Origin: Aquitalea palustris
GTDB lineage: Bacteria > Pseudomonadota > Gammaproteobacteria > Burkholderiales > Chromobacteriaceae
Assembly (NCBI RefSeq): GCF_003693445.1
Contig: NZ_RFAR01000013.1
Coordinates: forward strand, 1 to 58,120
DNA length: 58,120 bases
Reading direction: 5' to 3'
The notes below the pieces were generated by a model. That model had not been told where the DNA came from and did not search any database. It saw only the letters and a list, made by a program, of their open reading frames with translations. Positions 27,971 through 36,862 of the stretch are shown in pieces (the stretch's first letter is position 1; every line of letters begins with the position of its first letter). The translations under genes and the position numbers were made by a program.

Positions 27971-29458
27971 ATGGCGCGTACCCATGCAGAGTGGAAACAG
28001 CTTGCTGCACAACTGAATATCGAAGGCCGTGCCTTCATCAACGGTGCCTACACCAGCGCCGCCGATGGCAAGACCTTCGATTGCGTCAATCCGGCCAACG
28101 GTCAGAAACTGGCCGACATCGCCAGCTGCGGCGAGGCCGAAGTGAACGCTGCCGTGACCGCTGCTCGCGCCGCCTTTGATTCCGGCAAGTGGTCGGAGCT
28201 GGCCCCGCTGGCTCGCGGCAAGGTCCTGAAGCGCTTTGCCGCGCTGATTCGCGAACACGGCGACGAGCTGGCACTGCTGGAAACACTGGACATGGGCAAG
28301 CCGATTGGCGACTCCACCACCGTGGACGTGCCGGGTGCTGCTTACTGTGTGGAATGGTTTGCCGAAGCCATCGACAAGATCGGTGGCGAAGTGGCGCCGG
28401 TCGACCCCAAGCTGGTGGGCCTGGTGACCCGCGAAGCCATTGGCGTGGTGGCAGCCGTGGTGCCGTGGAACTTCCCCATCCTGATGGCAAGCTGGAAATT
28501 CGGCCCCGCCCTGGCTGCCGGCAATGCCGTCATCGTCAAGCCCTCGGAAAAATCCCCGCTCACCGCCATTCGCCTGGCGCAGCTGGCCAAGGATGCCGGC
28601 ATCCCTGACGGTATCTTCCAGGTACTGCCCGGCGCGGGTGACGTCGGCAAGGCACTGGCCTTGCACATGGACGTGGACTGCCTGGCGTTTACCGGCTCCA
28701 CCGGCGTGGGCAAGCTGATTGCCGGCTATGCCGCCCAATCCAACCTCAAGCGCGTCTGGCTGGAGCTGGGTGGCAAGTCGCCCAATATCGTGCTGGAAGA
28801 CTGCCCGGACATTGCCAAGGCCGCCCGCACCGCAGCAGGCGCCATTTTCTTCAATATGGGAGAAATGTGCACCGCCGGCTCGCGCGTGCTGGTACAGCGC
28901 AGCGTGAAAGAAGCCTTCCTGGCCGAGTTCAAGAAGGCTGCCCAGGGCTGGTTCCCGGGCGATCCGCTGGACCCGGCCACCAGCATGGGTGCCATTGTCG
29001 ACAAGATCCAGTACGACAAGGTGCTGTCCTATGTCGACAAGGGCCTGAGCGAAGGCGCCGGCCTGATTTGCGGCGGCAAGGCTGCCCACACCGACAAGGG
29101 CCTGTTCATCGAACCGACCGCCTTTGATTGCCAGCGCCCGGACATGACTACCTGCCGCGAGGAAATCTTCGGGCCGGTGCTGTCGGTCATCACCTTCGAC
29201 ACCCTGGACGAAGCCGTCAGCATCGCCAACGATACCGAATACGGCCTGGCCGCTGCGGTATGGACCTCCAACGTCAGCACTGCCCATCAGGTATCGCGCC
29301 GTCTGCGCGCCGGCACCGTGTGGGTCAACTGCTACGACGAAGGCGGCGACATGAACTTCCCCTTCGGCGGCTTCAAGCAGTCTGGCAATGGCCGCGACAA
29401 ATCGCTGCACGCGCTGGAAAAATACAGCGAGCTGAAGAGCACGCTGATCAAGCTGTAA
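27971..29458 (+). CDS. puuC: Gamma-glutamyl-gamma-aminobutyraldehyde dehydrogenase (ALDH)
   Basis: This 495-residue NAD(P)-dependent aldehyde dehydrogenase should oxidise gamma-glutamyl-aminobutyraldehyde to gamma-glutamyl-GABA, or aminobutyraldehyde to GABA. Catalytic sites are present: PWNFPILMASW, the glutamate in LELGGKSP and the cysteine in GEMCTAGSR near residue 300. The N-terminal block ARTHAEWKQLAAQL is typical of PuuC/KauB. The ATG at 27971 has GGAGAAG upstream. It lies 60 bases after the regulator gene and likely shares its transcript. Confidence 0.88.
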   Translation: MARTHAEWKQLAAQLNIEGRAFINGAYTSAADGKTFDCVNPANGQKLADIASCGEAEVNAAVTAARAAFDSGKWSELAPLARGKVLKRFAALIREHGDELALLETLDMGKPIGDSTTVDVPGAAYCVEWFAEAIDKIGGEVAPVDPKLVGLVTREAIGVVAAVVPWNFPILMASWKFGPALAAGNAVIVKPSEKSPLTAIRLAQLAKDAGIPDGIFQVLPGAGDVGKALALHMDVDCLAFTGSTGVGKLIAGYAAQSNLKRVWLELGGKSPNIVLEDCPDIAKAARTAAGAIFFNMGEMCTAGSRVLVQRSVKEAFLAEFKKAAQGWFPGDPLDPATSMGAIVDKIQYDKVLSYVDKGLSEGAGLICGGKAAHTDKGLFIEPTAFDCQRPDMTTCREEIFGPVLSVITFDTLDEAVSIANDTEYGLAAAVWTSNVSTAHQVSRRLRAGTVWVNCYDEGGDMNFPFGGFKQSGNGRDKSLHALEKYSELKSTLIKL

Positions 29459-29476
29459 GACAGCTCAGCTGCATGC

Positions 29477-29505
29477 AAAAGGCGCTCCACGGAGCGCCTT
29501 TTTCT
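29477..29505 (+). terminator. Intrinsic terminator of puuC
   Basis: AAGGCGCTCC and GGAGCGCCTT pair across a very short loop and run into TTTTTC, 20 bases after the stop. Confidence 0.9.
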
Positions 29506-29527
29506 TTCAATACCGATGATGGAGACA

Positions 29528-31129
29528 TCAGCCCTGGCGGGTGATCTCCAGCGCCAGCGCCTCGGCCACGCGAATGCCATCCACGCCAGCCGACAGGATG
29601 CCGCCAGCGTAACCGGCACCTTCGCCGGCCGGATACAGGCCCTTCACGTTCAGGCTTTGCAAGTCTTCGCCACGGGTAATGCGCAGCGGCGAGCTGGTAC
29701 GGGTTTCCACCCCGGTCAGCACGGCGTCGTGCATGTCGTAGCCACGGATCTTCTTGCCGAACTCCGGCAGCGCCTCGCGCATGGCGCTGATGGCAAAGTC
29801 CGGCAACGCCGTGGCCAGATCAGTCCAGTGCACACCGGGCTGATAGGACGGCTCCACCGAACCCACCGCCGTGGAGGCACGCCCCGCCAGGAAGTCGCCC
29901 ACCAGTTGCGCCGGCGCCTCGTAGGTGCTGCCACCCAACACATAGGCGTGGCTTTCCAGCGCACGCTGGAAGGCAATACCGGCCAGTGCGCCACCCGGGT
30001 AGTCTTCCGGATTGATGCTCACCACCAGGCCGGAGTTGGCATTGCGCTCGGCACGCGAGTATTGGCTCATGCCATTGGTGACCACACGGCCCTCTTCCGA
30101 GGTGGCCGCCACCACCTGCCCGCCCGGGCACATGCAGAAGCTGTACACCGCACGGCCATTGCTGGCGTGGTGCACCAGCTTGTAATCCGCCGCCCCCAGA
30201 ATCGGGTGACCCGCGTATTTGCCCCAGCGCACCTTGTCGATCATGGTTTGCGGGTGTTCGATACGGAAGCCCACCGAGAACGGCTTGGCTTCCATGAACA
30301 CGCCACGCTGGTGCAGCATTTCGAAGGTGTCACGCGCACTATGGCCCAGGGCCAGAATCACCTGATCGGCCTCGATCTGGCTGCCATCGGCCAGCGTCAG
30401 GCCACGGATATGACCATTGTCGATGTGCAGATCAGTCACGCGTTGCTGGAAGCGGATTTCCCCGCCCAGCGACTCGATTTCCGCCCGCATTTTTTCCACC
30501 ATGCTGACCAGGCGGAAGGTGCCGATATGCGGCTTGGCAATGAACAGGATTTCTTCCGGGGCACCAGCCTTGACGAACTCGGTCAGTACCTTGCGGCCCA
30601 GATGACGCGGGTCCTTGATCTGGCTGTACAGTTTGCCATCCGAGAAAGTACCGGCACCACCTTCACCAAACTGCACATTGGATTCCGGGTTCAGCACATT
30701 CTTGCGCCACAGGCCCCAGGTATCCTTGGTGCGCTCGCGCACTTTCTTGCCGCGCTCCAGCACGATGGGCTTGAAGCCCATCTGCGCCAACACCAGCGCT
30801 GCCAGCAGGCCACAGGGGCCAAAGCCCACCACGACCGGGCGCTTGGCCAGCGTGACCGGGGCCTGGGTGACAAAGTGGTAGCTGGTATCCGGCGTGGCCA
30901 ACACATGGATATCGTCCTTGAAGCGGGCCAGCAATCTGGCTTCGCCTTCCACTTCCATGTCGATGATGTAGGCCAGGCTCATTACGCCACGGCGGGCATC
31001 ATAGCTGCGTTTGAAAACGGTGTAGCTTTTGAGGTCAGCCGGCTTGATGCCCAGAAAGGCCACGATGGCAGCGGCCAGATCTTGCTCGCTGTGGTCCAGC
31101 GGCAGTTTGAGTTCGGTAATGCGTAACAT
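29528..31129 (-). CDS. FAD-dependent dehydrogenase of unknown substrate
   Basis: This 533-residue protein has an N-terminal helper region of about 95 residues, then a dinucleotide-binding motif VVVGFGPCGLLAALVLAQMG. Further motifs are FGEGGAGTFSDGKL, LALGHSARDTFEML and a C-terminal GLYPAGEGAGYAGGI. This is a widely conserved bacterial and plant-plastid family whose role is not established. It lacks the layout of PuuB-type amine oxidases, so it should not be taken as the missing oxidase of the neighbouring polyamine route. It is convergent with puuC. Confidence 0.82.
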   Translation of the reverse strand: MLRITELKLPLDHSEQDLAAAIVAFLGIKPADLKSYTVFKRSYDARRGVMSLAYIIDMEVEGEARLLARFKDDIHVLATPDTSYHFVTQAPVTLAKRPVVVGFGPCGLLAALVLAQMGFKPIVLERGKKVRERTKDTWGLWRKNVLNPESNVQFGEGGAGTFSDGKLYSQIKDPRHLGRKVLTEFVKAGAPEEILFIAKPHIGTFRLVSMVEKMRAEIESLGGEIRFQQRVTDLHIDNGHIRGLTLADGSQIEADQVILALGHSARDTFEMLHQRGVFMEAKPFSVGFRIEHPQTMIDKVRWGKYAGHPILGAADYKLVHHASNGRAVYSFCMCPGGQVVAATSEEGRVVTNGMSQYSRAERNANSGLVVSINPEDYPGGALAGIAFQRALESHAYVLGGSTYEAPAQLVGDFLAGRASTAVGSVEPSYQPGVHWTDLATALPDFAISAMREALPEFGKKIRGYDMHDAVLTGVETRTSSPLRITRGEDLQSLNVKGLYPAGEGAGYAGGILSAGVDGIRVAEALALEITRQG

Positions 31130-31194
31130 GCTGATTCCAATGCACAGGTTGCTGTCTATTCAACAAGGGCCGTATTGTAGGAGGGACGCCCGGC

Positions 31195-31222
31195 AAAAGC
31201 AAAACCGGCCCAGTGGGCCGGT
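31195..31222 (-). terminator. Intrinsic terminator of yajQ
   Basis: ACCGGCCCA and TGGGCCGGT form a 9-bp stem; on the minus strand it is followed by TTTTGCTTTTG. It lies 24 bases past the yajQ stop. Confidence 0.85.
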
Positions 31223-31245
31223 CGTCGTCGCCATGCCGGACAGGC

Positions 31246-31746
31246 TTAGTCGCGGAAGTTGTTGAACTGCAGCGGCATGCCGTTTTCCTTGTCATCGGCA
31301 ATTTCCTTGCGCATCAGCGCGATGCATTCCTGCAGGAGATCGCGCTTGGCACCGGACACGCGCACCGATTCGCCCTGGATGCTGGCCTGCACCTTGAGCT
31401 TGGAATCCTTGATGATGCGGACAATTTTCTTGGCCATTTCGGTTTCCAGGCCTTCTTTTACCGTCAGCACTTTTTTCACCTTGTTGCCGCTGACTTTTTC
31501 CAGCTTGCCGTATTCCATGCAGCGCACATCCACACCGCGCTTGGACAGCTTGTTCACCAGAATGTCGTTAACCTGGTCCAGCTGGAATTCGGCGTCGGCG
31601 TACAGGGTGACTTCCTTGTCGGTCTGCTCGATACGGGAGTCGCTACCCTTGAAATCGTAGCGGGTGGACACTTCCTTGTTGGCCTGCTCGATGGCATTGC
31701 GCACTTCTACTTTATTGACTTCGGAAACAATATCAAAAGACGGCAT
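31246..31746 (-). CDS. yajQ: YajQ-family nucleotide-binding protein
   Basis: This 166-residue protein contains the two-part YajQ ferredoxin-like fold and starts with the invariant [15 protein letters not shown], the [12 protein letters not shown]-like segment and the PLQFNNFRD ending are also family features. The Xanthomonas homologue XC_3703 binds cyclic di-GMP and acts in gene control, while E. coli YajQ binds tRNA or nucleotides. Here the ligand is unknown. The ATG at 31746 follows AGGATC. Confidence 0.92.
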   Translation of the reverse strand: MPSFDIVSEVNKVEVRNAIEQANKEVSTRYDFKGSDSRIEQTDKEVTLYADAEFQLDQVNDILVNKLSKRGVDVRCMEYGKLEKVSGNKVKKVLTVKEGLETEMAKKIVRIIKDSKLKVQASIQGESVRVSGAKRDLLQECIALMRKEIADDKENGMPLQFNNFRD

Positions 31747-31809
31747 GGCTTGATCCTGTAAGGCTGGTATATCTGAATGGCGCAATTTTAGTGGCTGCGC
31801 GCGCCCTTG

Positions 31810-32694
31810 TCACTCGTCAGCCCGGCTGCTGCCCTCGCCCAGCCGGGCGCGCATGGCTTCCACTTCCTGCAGACGGTCGCTGATGGCCCCCCATTGCCGG
31901 GTGTTGAGGGCGGCGATGACGGCATCCACCAGCAACATCAAGGGCGTATTGGTATCCCAGCCGGAAGGGCCAGCGGTGTGGGCCGCCAGGGTAAAGCGCG
32001 CCACCCGCGATACCGGCGACAGCCACTGGTCGGTAAACAGCAGAACACTGACCTTGCGCTGCGCGGCCATCTCGGCAATGTGCAAGGCGCCATCCCAATA
32101 ACGGCGGATGTCGAAGATCACCAGCACATCATGCTTGCCCATGTCCACCAGCGAGTCCGCCCAGCTGGATGGCACGCCTCGCAGATGCACCACATCGGCC
32201 CGCACCACTTTCAGGTGGTGACACAGATAGGCCGCCAACGGGTCGGTCAGCCGGCCGCCCAGGAGCCAGATGCGGTTCTTGCGCTCGCCCAGCAGGTCCA
32301 CCACGCCGTCGAATTCCACCCGCGGCAGATGCGCCACCGTTTCCTGCATCAGCTGGGTAATGCGCGCCGCATAGCTGACCAGAAAATCGCTATCGCCCTG
32401 CAACTGTGCGGGGTCGTGGCGCACCAGTGGCGACTGCAGGCGGATTTCCAGTTCGTCACGCAAGGAGGTCTGAAAGGCCGTGTAGCTGTCGAAGCCCAGC
32501 TTGCTGATCAGGCGCAGTACCGTCGGGCCACTGACATCGGCCCTGAGCGCCAGCTGGGCGATGGTTTCCAGCCCGGCCACCGGGTAATTCGCCAGCAGCA
32601 CCCGCCCTACCTTGCGCTCGGTCGGGGTCAGGGTTTCAAACAGCACGCGCAGTTCTTCCGCGATGGACCGGCTATTACTCACAGGCTTCTCCAC
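31810..32694 (-). CDS. MurR/RpiR-family regulator of the amine cluster
   Basis: This 294-residue protein has an N-terminal RpiR helix-turn-helix (LTPTERKVGRVLL, SGPTVLRLISKLGF, residues about 18-80) and a C-terminal SIS domain (residues about 125-265, with IWLLGGRLTDPLA). SIS domains usually sense phosphosugars, yet members of this family also control amine and amino acid catabolism. It is head to head with the glutamine-synthetase-like gene at 32942, so it most likely controls that cluster. The effector is unknown. Confidence 0.85.
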   Translation of the reverse strand: MEKPVSNSRSIAEELRVLFETLTPTERKVGRVLLANYPVAGLETIAQLALRADVSGPTVLRLISKLGFDSYTAFQTSLRDELEIRLQSPLVRHDPAQLQGDSDFLVSYAARITQLMQETVAHLPRVEFDGVVDLLGERKNRIWLLGGRLTDPLAAYLCHHLKVVRADVVHLRGVPSSWADSLVDMGKHDVLVIFDIRRYWDGALHIAEMAAQRKVSVLLFTDQWLSPVSRVARFTLAAHTAGPSGWDTNTPLMLLVDAVIAALNTRQWGAISDRLQEVEAMRARLGEGSSRADE

Positions 32695-32796
32695 AATCAG
32701 GCACCGGCTGACAAGTACCTGTTATCAATGGCCGGCAACAAGGCGCAACCAGCATTCACTCGGCAATGATAGCAGTCCACAGCGACAAAACGGCAC

Positions 32797-32814
32797 TGTG
32801 GCATTGCTTCCACA
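32797..32814. promoter_or_regulatory. Candidate operator for the RpiR-type regulator
   Basis: TGTGG and CCACA form a short inverted repeat with an 8-base spacer, 55 bases upstream of a candidate promoter. It lies between the divergent regulator and ligase genes. The assignment is inferred from position. Confidence 0.25.
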
Positions 32815-32851
32815 TTGCACAGCACAATCTAATTTTTATTACATTTTTATC

Positions 32852-32881
32852 TTGATTGCAGAATTTCTAACGAACAATACT
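32852..32881 (+). promoter_or_regulatory. Candidate promoter of the second gamma-glutamylation cluster
   Basis: TTGATT and AATACT lie 18 bases apart in an AT-rich stretch, about 60 bases before the ligase start. The -10 element is a modest match. Confidence 0.35.
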
Positions 32882-32941
32882 AGCCGCAACAGGAAAGGAA
32901 ACACCCCTGCCACCCACCCAACACCAGCGCAAGGAGCAATC

Positions 32942-34309
32942 ATGGATGCTCGGCATGTAAAGACAATGGCAGATTTGAAGACCCTGATCGAAGAGCGCCA
33001 GCTACGGCAGATCAAGGTTGGCCTGGTTGATATTGATGGCGTGATGTGCGGCAAATACATGTCGCGTGACAAATTCCTGTCCTCGCTGGAGGGCGGCTTC
33101 GGTTTCTGTGATGTGGTGTTCGGCTGGGACGTGGGCGACAAGCTCTACGACAACACCCTGCTCACCGGCTGGGGCCGTGGCTATGGCGATGCGCAGATCC
33201 GGCTGATCCCCGAATCCTGTCGTGAGCTGCCGCTGGAAGACAATATGATCTTCGTGCAGGGCGAGGTGATCGGCCGACTGGAAGGGCTGTGTCCGCGCGG
33301 CGTGCTGCGGCGGGTGGTGGAGCGGGCCCGCGCCATGGGCTTTGAGCCGATGGCCGGCTTCGAATACGAATTCCTGGTCACTGACGAAAGCAATGCCGCG
33401 CTGCAAGACAAGCTGTACCAGAACCCCAAGCCACTGGGCAGTGGTGCTTTCGGCTACTCGGTTTTGCGCAATTCGGTGAATACCGATTTCTACCGTGGCC
33501 TGCTTGATCTGTGCGAGCAGATGAATATGCCGGTAGAAGGCTTTCACGAAGAAACCGGCCCCGGCGCCCTGGAAGCCGCGCTGACGGTGGACAAGGCCAT
33601 GACTGCCGCCGACAACGCAGTGTGCTTCAAGACCTTCTCCAAGGTGCTGGCGGAAAAACAGGGCCGCATGATTTGCTATATGGCCAAGTGGAACGAAGAG
33701 CACTCCGGCCAGGGCGGGCACATCCATATCTCGCTGAAGAACCGCGACGGCCACAGCGCCTTCCATCAGGCCGGCCGCGATCACAATATCAGCGACACCA
33801 TGCGCCACTTCATCGGCGGCATTCAAAAGCTGATGCCGCAATTCATGAGCCTGGCCGCCCCCACCATCAACAGTTTCCGCCGCCTGGTGCCGGGCTACTG
33901 GGCGCCTACCAGCGCGCTGTGGGGGGTAGATAACCGTACCGTGGCCATTCGCGCCATTCCGGGCAGCAGCAAATCGCAGCGGGTGGAATACCGCCTGCCC
34001 GGCGCGGATACCAATCCTTATCTGGCACTGGCCAGCGGACTGGCCGCCGGGCTGTACGGCATCGAGAACAAGATCGAGCCGGAAGAACCGGTGACCGCCA
34101 ATGGCTATCTGCTGCAAGCCCCGCCCCACCTGCAACTGCACCGCACCCTGTGGGATGCTGCCCAGGCCCTGCGCGCCTCGGCCGCTGCCCGTGACTGGTT
34201 TGGTGATGATTTTGTCGATCACTTCGCCGCCACGCGCGAGTGGGAAGAACGCGAGTTCCAGCGCCATGTCACCGACTGGGAATTGAAACGCTACTTCGAG
34301 ATCATCTAA
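32942..34309 (+). CDS. Glutamine-synthetase-like gamma-glutamyl amine ligase
   Basis: This 455-residue enzyme of the GlnA-like family should ligate glutamate to a small amine with ATP. It has IDGVMCGKYMSRD at the beta-grasp, AGFEYEFLV, EETGPGALEAAL, GGHIHISL and NRTVAIRAIPGS. The usual M-K-P motif reads YMAKWNEEH, with tryptophan in place of proline, unlike the PuuA-like paralogue in this window. That marks a different subfamily and probably a different amine pocket. AAGGAG precedes the ATG at 32942. The aldehyde dehydrogenase ATG follows its stop directly. Confidence 0.85.
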   Translation: MDARHVKTMADLKTLIEERQLRQIKVGLVDIDGVMCGKYMSRDKFLSSLEGGFGFCDVVFGWDVGDKLYDNTLLTGWGRGYGDAQIRLIPESCRELPLEDNMIFVQGEVIGRLEGLCPRGVLRRVVERARAMGFEPMAGFEYEFLVTDESNAALQDKLYQNPKPLGSGAFGYSVLRNSVNTDFYRGLLDLCEQMNMPVEGFHEETGPGALEAALTVDKAMTAADNAVCFKTFSKVLAEKQGRMICYMAKWNEEHSGQGGHIHISLKNRDGHSAFHQAGRDHNISDTMRHFIGGIQKLMPQFMSLAAPTINSFRRLVPGYWAPTSALWGVDNRTVAIRAIPGSSKSQRVEYRLPGADTNPYLALASGLAAGLYGIENKIEPEEPVTANGYLLQAPPHLQLHRTLWDAAQALRASAAARDWFGDDFVDHFAATREWEEREFQRHVTDWELKRYFEII

Positions 34310-35695
34310 ATGAGCACATCCTATTCCGTCATTTCCCCCGTCGATGGTGCCATCCTGCTGGAGCGCCCCTACTCCACGCCCAGCCAGACCCAGGCGGTGC
34401 TCGATGCGGCCGCTGCCGCACAGCGCGGCTGGCGACACACCCCGCTGGCCGAACGCAAGGCGCTGATCGGCAAAGCGGTAGACTGGCTGGCGGCGCACAA
34501 GGACGCCTGTGCCGAAGCCATTACCCGCCAGATTGGCCGCCCCATCAGCCAGTCACCCGGCGAAGTGCGCGGTCTGGAAGAGCGCGCCCGTCACATGCTG
34601 GCTATTGCCGAGGAAGGGCTGGCCGACATCCACCCCACGGCCAAGGAAGGTTTCCAGCGCTTTCTGCGCCGCGAGCCACTGGGCACGGTACTGGTGCTGG
34701 CGCCGTGGAACTACCCTTTCCTCACCGCCATCAACACCATCGTGCCGGCACTGGCTGCTGGCAATACCGTCATCCTCAAGCATTCCTCGCAAACCCCGCT
34801 GGTGACCGAGTTGTTCCAGCAGGCCTTTGATGCCGCCGGCTTGCCTGCCGGGGTATTCCAGAGCCTGCAGCTGGACCATGCGGCCACCCTGCGGCTGGTA
34901 GCCGCGCCGCAGATCGATTTTGTCGCCTTCACCGGCTCGGTAGCCGGTGGCCGTGCCGTACAGCAAGCGGCCAGTGAGCGCTTTATCGGCGTAGGGCTGG
35001 AGCTGGGTGGCAAGGACCCGGCCTATGTCCGCGCAGACGCCGACCTGGCCAGCGCCATCGAAAACCTGGTGGACGGTGCCTTTTTCAACTCCGGGCAATC
35101 CTGCTGCGGCATCGAACGCATCTACGTGCACCGCAGCCACTACACCGCCTTTGTTGATGGCTTTGTCGAACTCACCAAGGCTTACCGCTTTGGCAACCCG
35201 CTGGATGCCAGCACCAATCTCGGCCCCATGGTGCGCGCCAGTGCCGCCAGCTTTGTGCGGGGCCAGATTGCCGATGCCGTCGCCGCCGGGGCGCGGGCAC
35301 TGATTCCTGCCGGGCACTTTGCCGCCGATGCGCCGGGCACGGCCTATCTGGCTCCACAAGTACTGGTAGACGTGCACCACGGTATGAGCGTGATGAGAGA
35401 TGAGAGCTTTGGCCCTGTCATCGGCATCATGCCGGTGGATTCGGATGCCGAAGCCGTGGCCCTGATGAACGACAGCGCCTATGGCCTGACCGCCTCGCTG
35501 TGGACACGGGATCAGGAAGCCGCCATCCGCCTGGGCAATGAGATTGCCACCGGCACGGTATTCATGAACCGTTGTGACTACCTGGACCCTGCCCTGGCCT
35601 GGACCGGGATCAAGGACACTGGCCGCGGCATTTCGCTATCTGTGCTGGGTTATCAGCAGCTCACCCGTATCAAATCCTTCCACCTCAAGGGGTAA
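34310..35695 (+). CDS. Aldehyde dehydrogenase of the amine cluster
   Basis: This 461-residue NAD(P)-dependent aldehyde dehydrogenase shows PWNYPFLTAINT, the catalytic glutamate in LELGGKDP, and the catalytic cysteine in GQSCCGIER near residue 265. It is shorter than PuuC by about 34 residues at the N-terminus, like succinate-semialdehyde-type enzymes. It starts on the base after the ligase stop, so the two are translationally coupled. By context it should oxidise a gamma-glutamyl amino aldehyde to the acid. Direct action on a free aldehyde cannot be excluded. Confidence 0.87.
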   Translation: MSTSYSVISPVDGAILLERPYSTPSQTQAVLDAAAAAQRGWRHTPLAERKALIGKAVDWLAAHKDACAEAITRQIGRPISQSPGEVRGLEERARHMLAIAEEGLADIHPTAKEGFQRFLRREPLGTVLVLAPWNYPFLTAINTIVPALAAGNTVILKHSSQTPLVTELFQQAFDAAGLPAGVFQSLQLDHAATLRLVAAPQIDFVAFTGSVAGGRAVQQAASERFIGVGLELGGKDPAYVRADADLASAIENLVDGAFFNSGQSCCGIERIYVHRSHYTAFVDGFVELTKAYRFGNPLDASTNLGPMVRASAASFVRGQIADAVAAGARALIPAGHFAADAPGTAYLAPQVLVDVHHGMSVMRDESFGPVIGIMPVDSDAEAVALMNDSAYGLTASLWTRDQEAAIRLGNEIATGTVFMNRCDYLDPALAWTGIKDTGRGISLSVLGYQQLTRIKSFHLKG

Positions 35696-35698
35696 AGC

Positions 35699-36862
35699 AT
35701 GCAACTGCAAGGTAACTGGAACTATCCGACCAGCATCCGCTTTGGCGCAGGCCGCGCCAGCGAGCTGCCCGCGCTGTGCCAGCAACTGGGCATGCGCCGC
35801 CCGCTGCTGGTCACCGACCCTGGTCTCGCCCGGCTGCCACTGGTGGCCCGCCTGCTCGACTACCTGGCATCCGCCGGCATGCCCGCACAGGTGTTCAGCG
35901 ATATGCGCCCCAACCCGGTAGGCCGCGATGTCTACGCCGGCGTCAATGCCTACAAGGAGGGCAAGCACGATGGCGTGATTGCAGTCGGTGGCGGCAGCGC
36001 ACTGGATGTGGGCAAGGCGATTGCGCTGATGGTGGGTCAGGACCGTCCACTGTGGGATTTTGAAGACGTGGGCGACAACTGGCTGCGGGTGAATGTGGCC
36101 GGCGTGGCACCCACCATTGCCGTGCCGACCACCTCCGGTACCGGCTCGGAAGTAGGCCGCGCCTCGCTCATCATTGATGAAGAAGACCACCGCAAGGTCA
36201 TCATCTTCCACCCCTCCATGCTGCCCAGACTGGTGCTGGCCGACCCGGAACTCACCGCCGGCCTGCCCCCGCAGCTGACCGCGGCCACCGGCATCGACGC
36301 ACTGGTGCACAATCTGGAAGCCTATTGCTCACCCACCTACCACCCGCTGGCACAGGGTGTGGCGCTAGAAGGCATGAAACTGGTGCACGACTGGCTGCCC
36401 ACCGCCTATGCCGATGGCAGCCATATCGAAGCCCGCTCGCACATGCTGGCGGCCTCCATCATGGGGGCCACCGCCTTCCAGAAAGGGCTGGGCGGCGTGC
36501 ATGCACTGGCGCACCCGATTGGGGCGGTATTCGACACCCACCATGGCCTGGCCAATGCCATCCTGCTGCCCTATGTGCTGGTGCGCAACCGCCCGGCCAT
36601 CGCCGACAAACTGGCCGCTGCTGCCCGCTATATCGGCTTGGCCGACAGCAGTTTTGATGGTTTCCTCGCCTGGATACTGCAACTGCGCAGCGATCTGGGC
36701 ATTCCGCACAGCCTGGGCCAGATCAACATCCCGGCAGAGCAAGCCAGCGAGATCGGTCGCATGGCCAAGGCCGACCCCAGCGACGGCGGCAATCCGTTGC
36801 CGTTGAGCGCCAGCGATTACAGCGCCATCTATCTGGCTGCCGTGCAAGGCCAACTGCCATGA
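35699..36862 (+). CDS. Iron-containing alcohol dehydrogenase
   Basis: This 387-residue group III alcohol dehydrogenase carries the NAD-site motif GGGSALDVGKAIAL, the PTTSGTGSEV segment and metal-ligand regions ATGIDALVHNLEAY and GGVHALAHPIGA...DTHHGLANA. It starts three bases after the aldehyde dehydrogenase stop. Its place between an aldehyde dehydrogenase and a gamma-glutamyl hydrolase suggests that it oxidises the hydroxyl group of a glutamylated amino alcohol. The actual alcohol is not shown by the sequence. Confidence 0.88.
   Translation: MQLQGNWNYPTSIRFGAGRASELPALCQQLGMRRPLLVTDPGLARLPLVARLLDYLASAGMPAQVFSDMRPNPVGRDVYAGVNAYKEGKHDGVIAVGGGSALDVGKAIALMVGQDRPLWDFEDVGDNWLRVNVAGVAPTIAVPTTSGTGSEVGRASLIIDEEDHRKVIIFHPSMLPRLVLADPELTAGLPPQLTAATGIDALVHNLEAYCSPTYHPLAQGVALEGMKLVHDWLPTAYADGSHIEARSHMLAASIMGATAFQKGLGGVHALAHPIGAVFDTHHGLANAILLPYVLVRNRPAIADKLAAAARYIGLADSSFDGFLAWILQLRSDLGIPHSLGQINIPAEQASEIGRMAKADPSDGGNPLPLSASDYSAIYLAAVQGQLP

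Noticed and set aside
29528-31129. The FAD protein as the missing PuuB oxidase of the polyamine island
   Set aside because: Its motifs and long N-terminal region belong to a broad dehydrogenase family different from DAO/PuuB-type amine oxidases, and it faces the opposite way from puuC.
33002-34498. A long minus-strand frame opposite the second ligase
   Set aside because: The plus strand carries a complete glutamine-synthetase-like protein. The antisense product has no recognisable domain.
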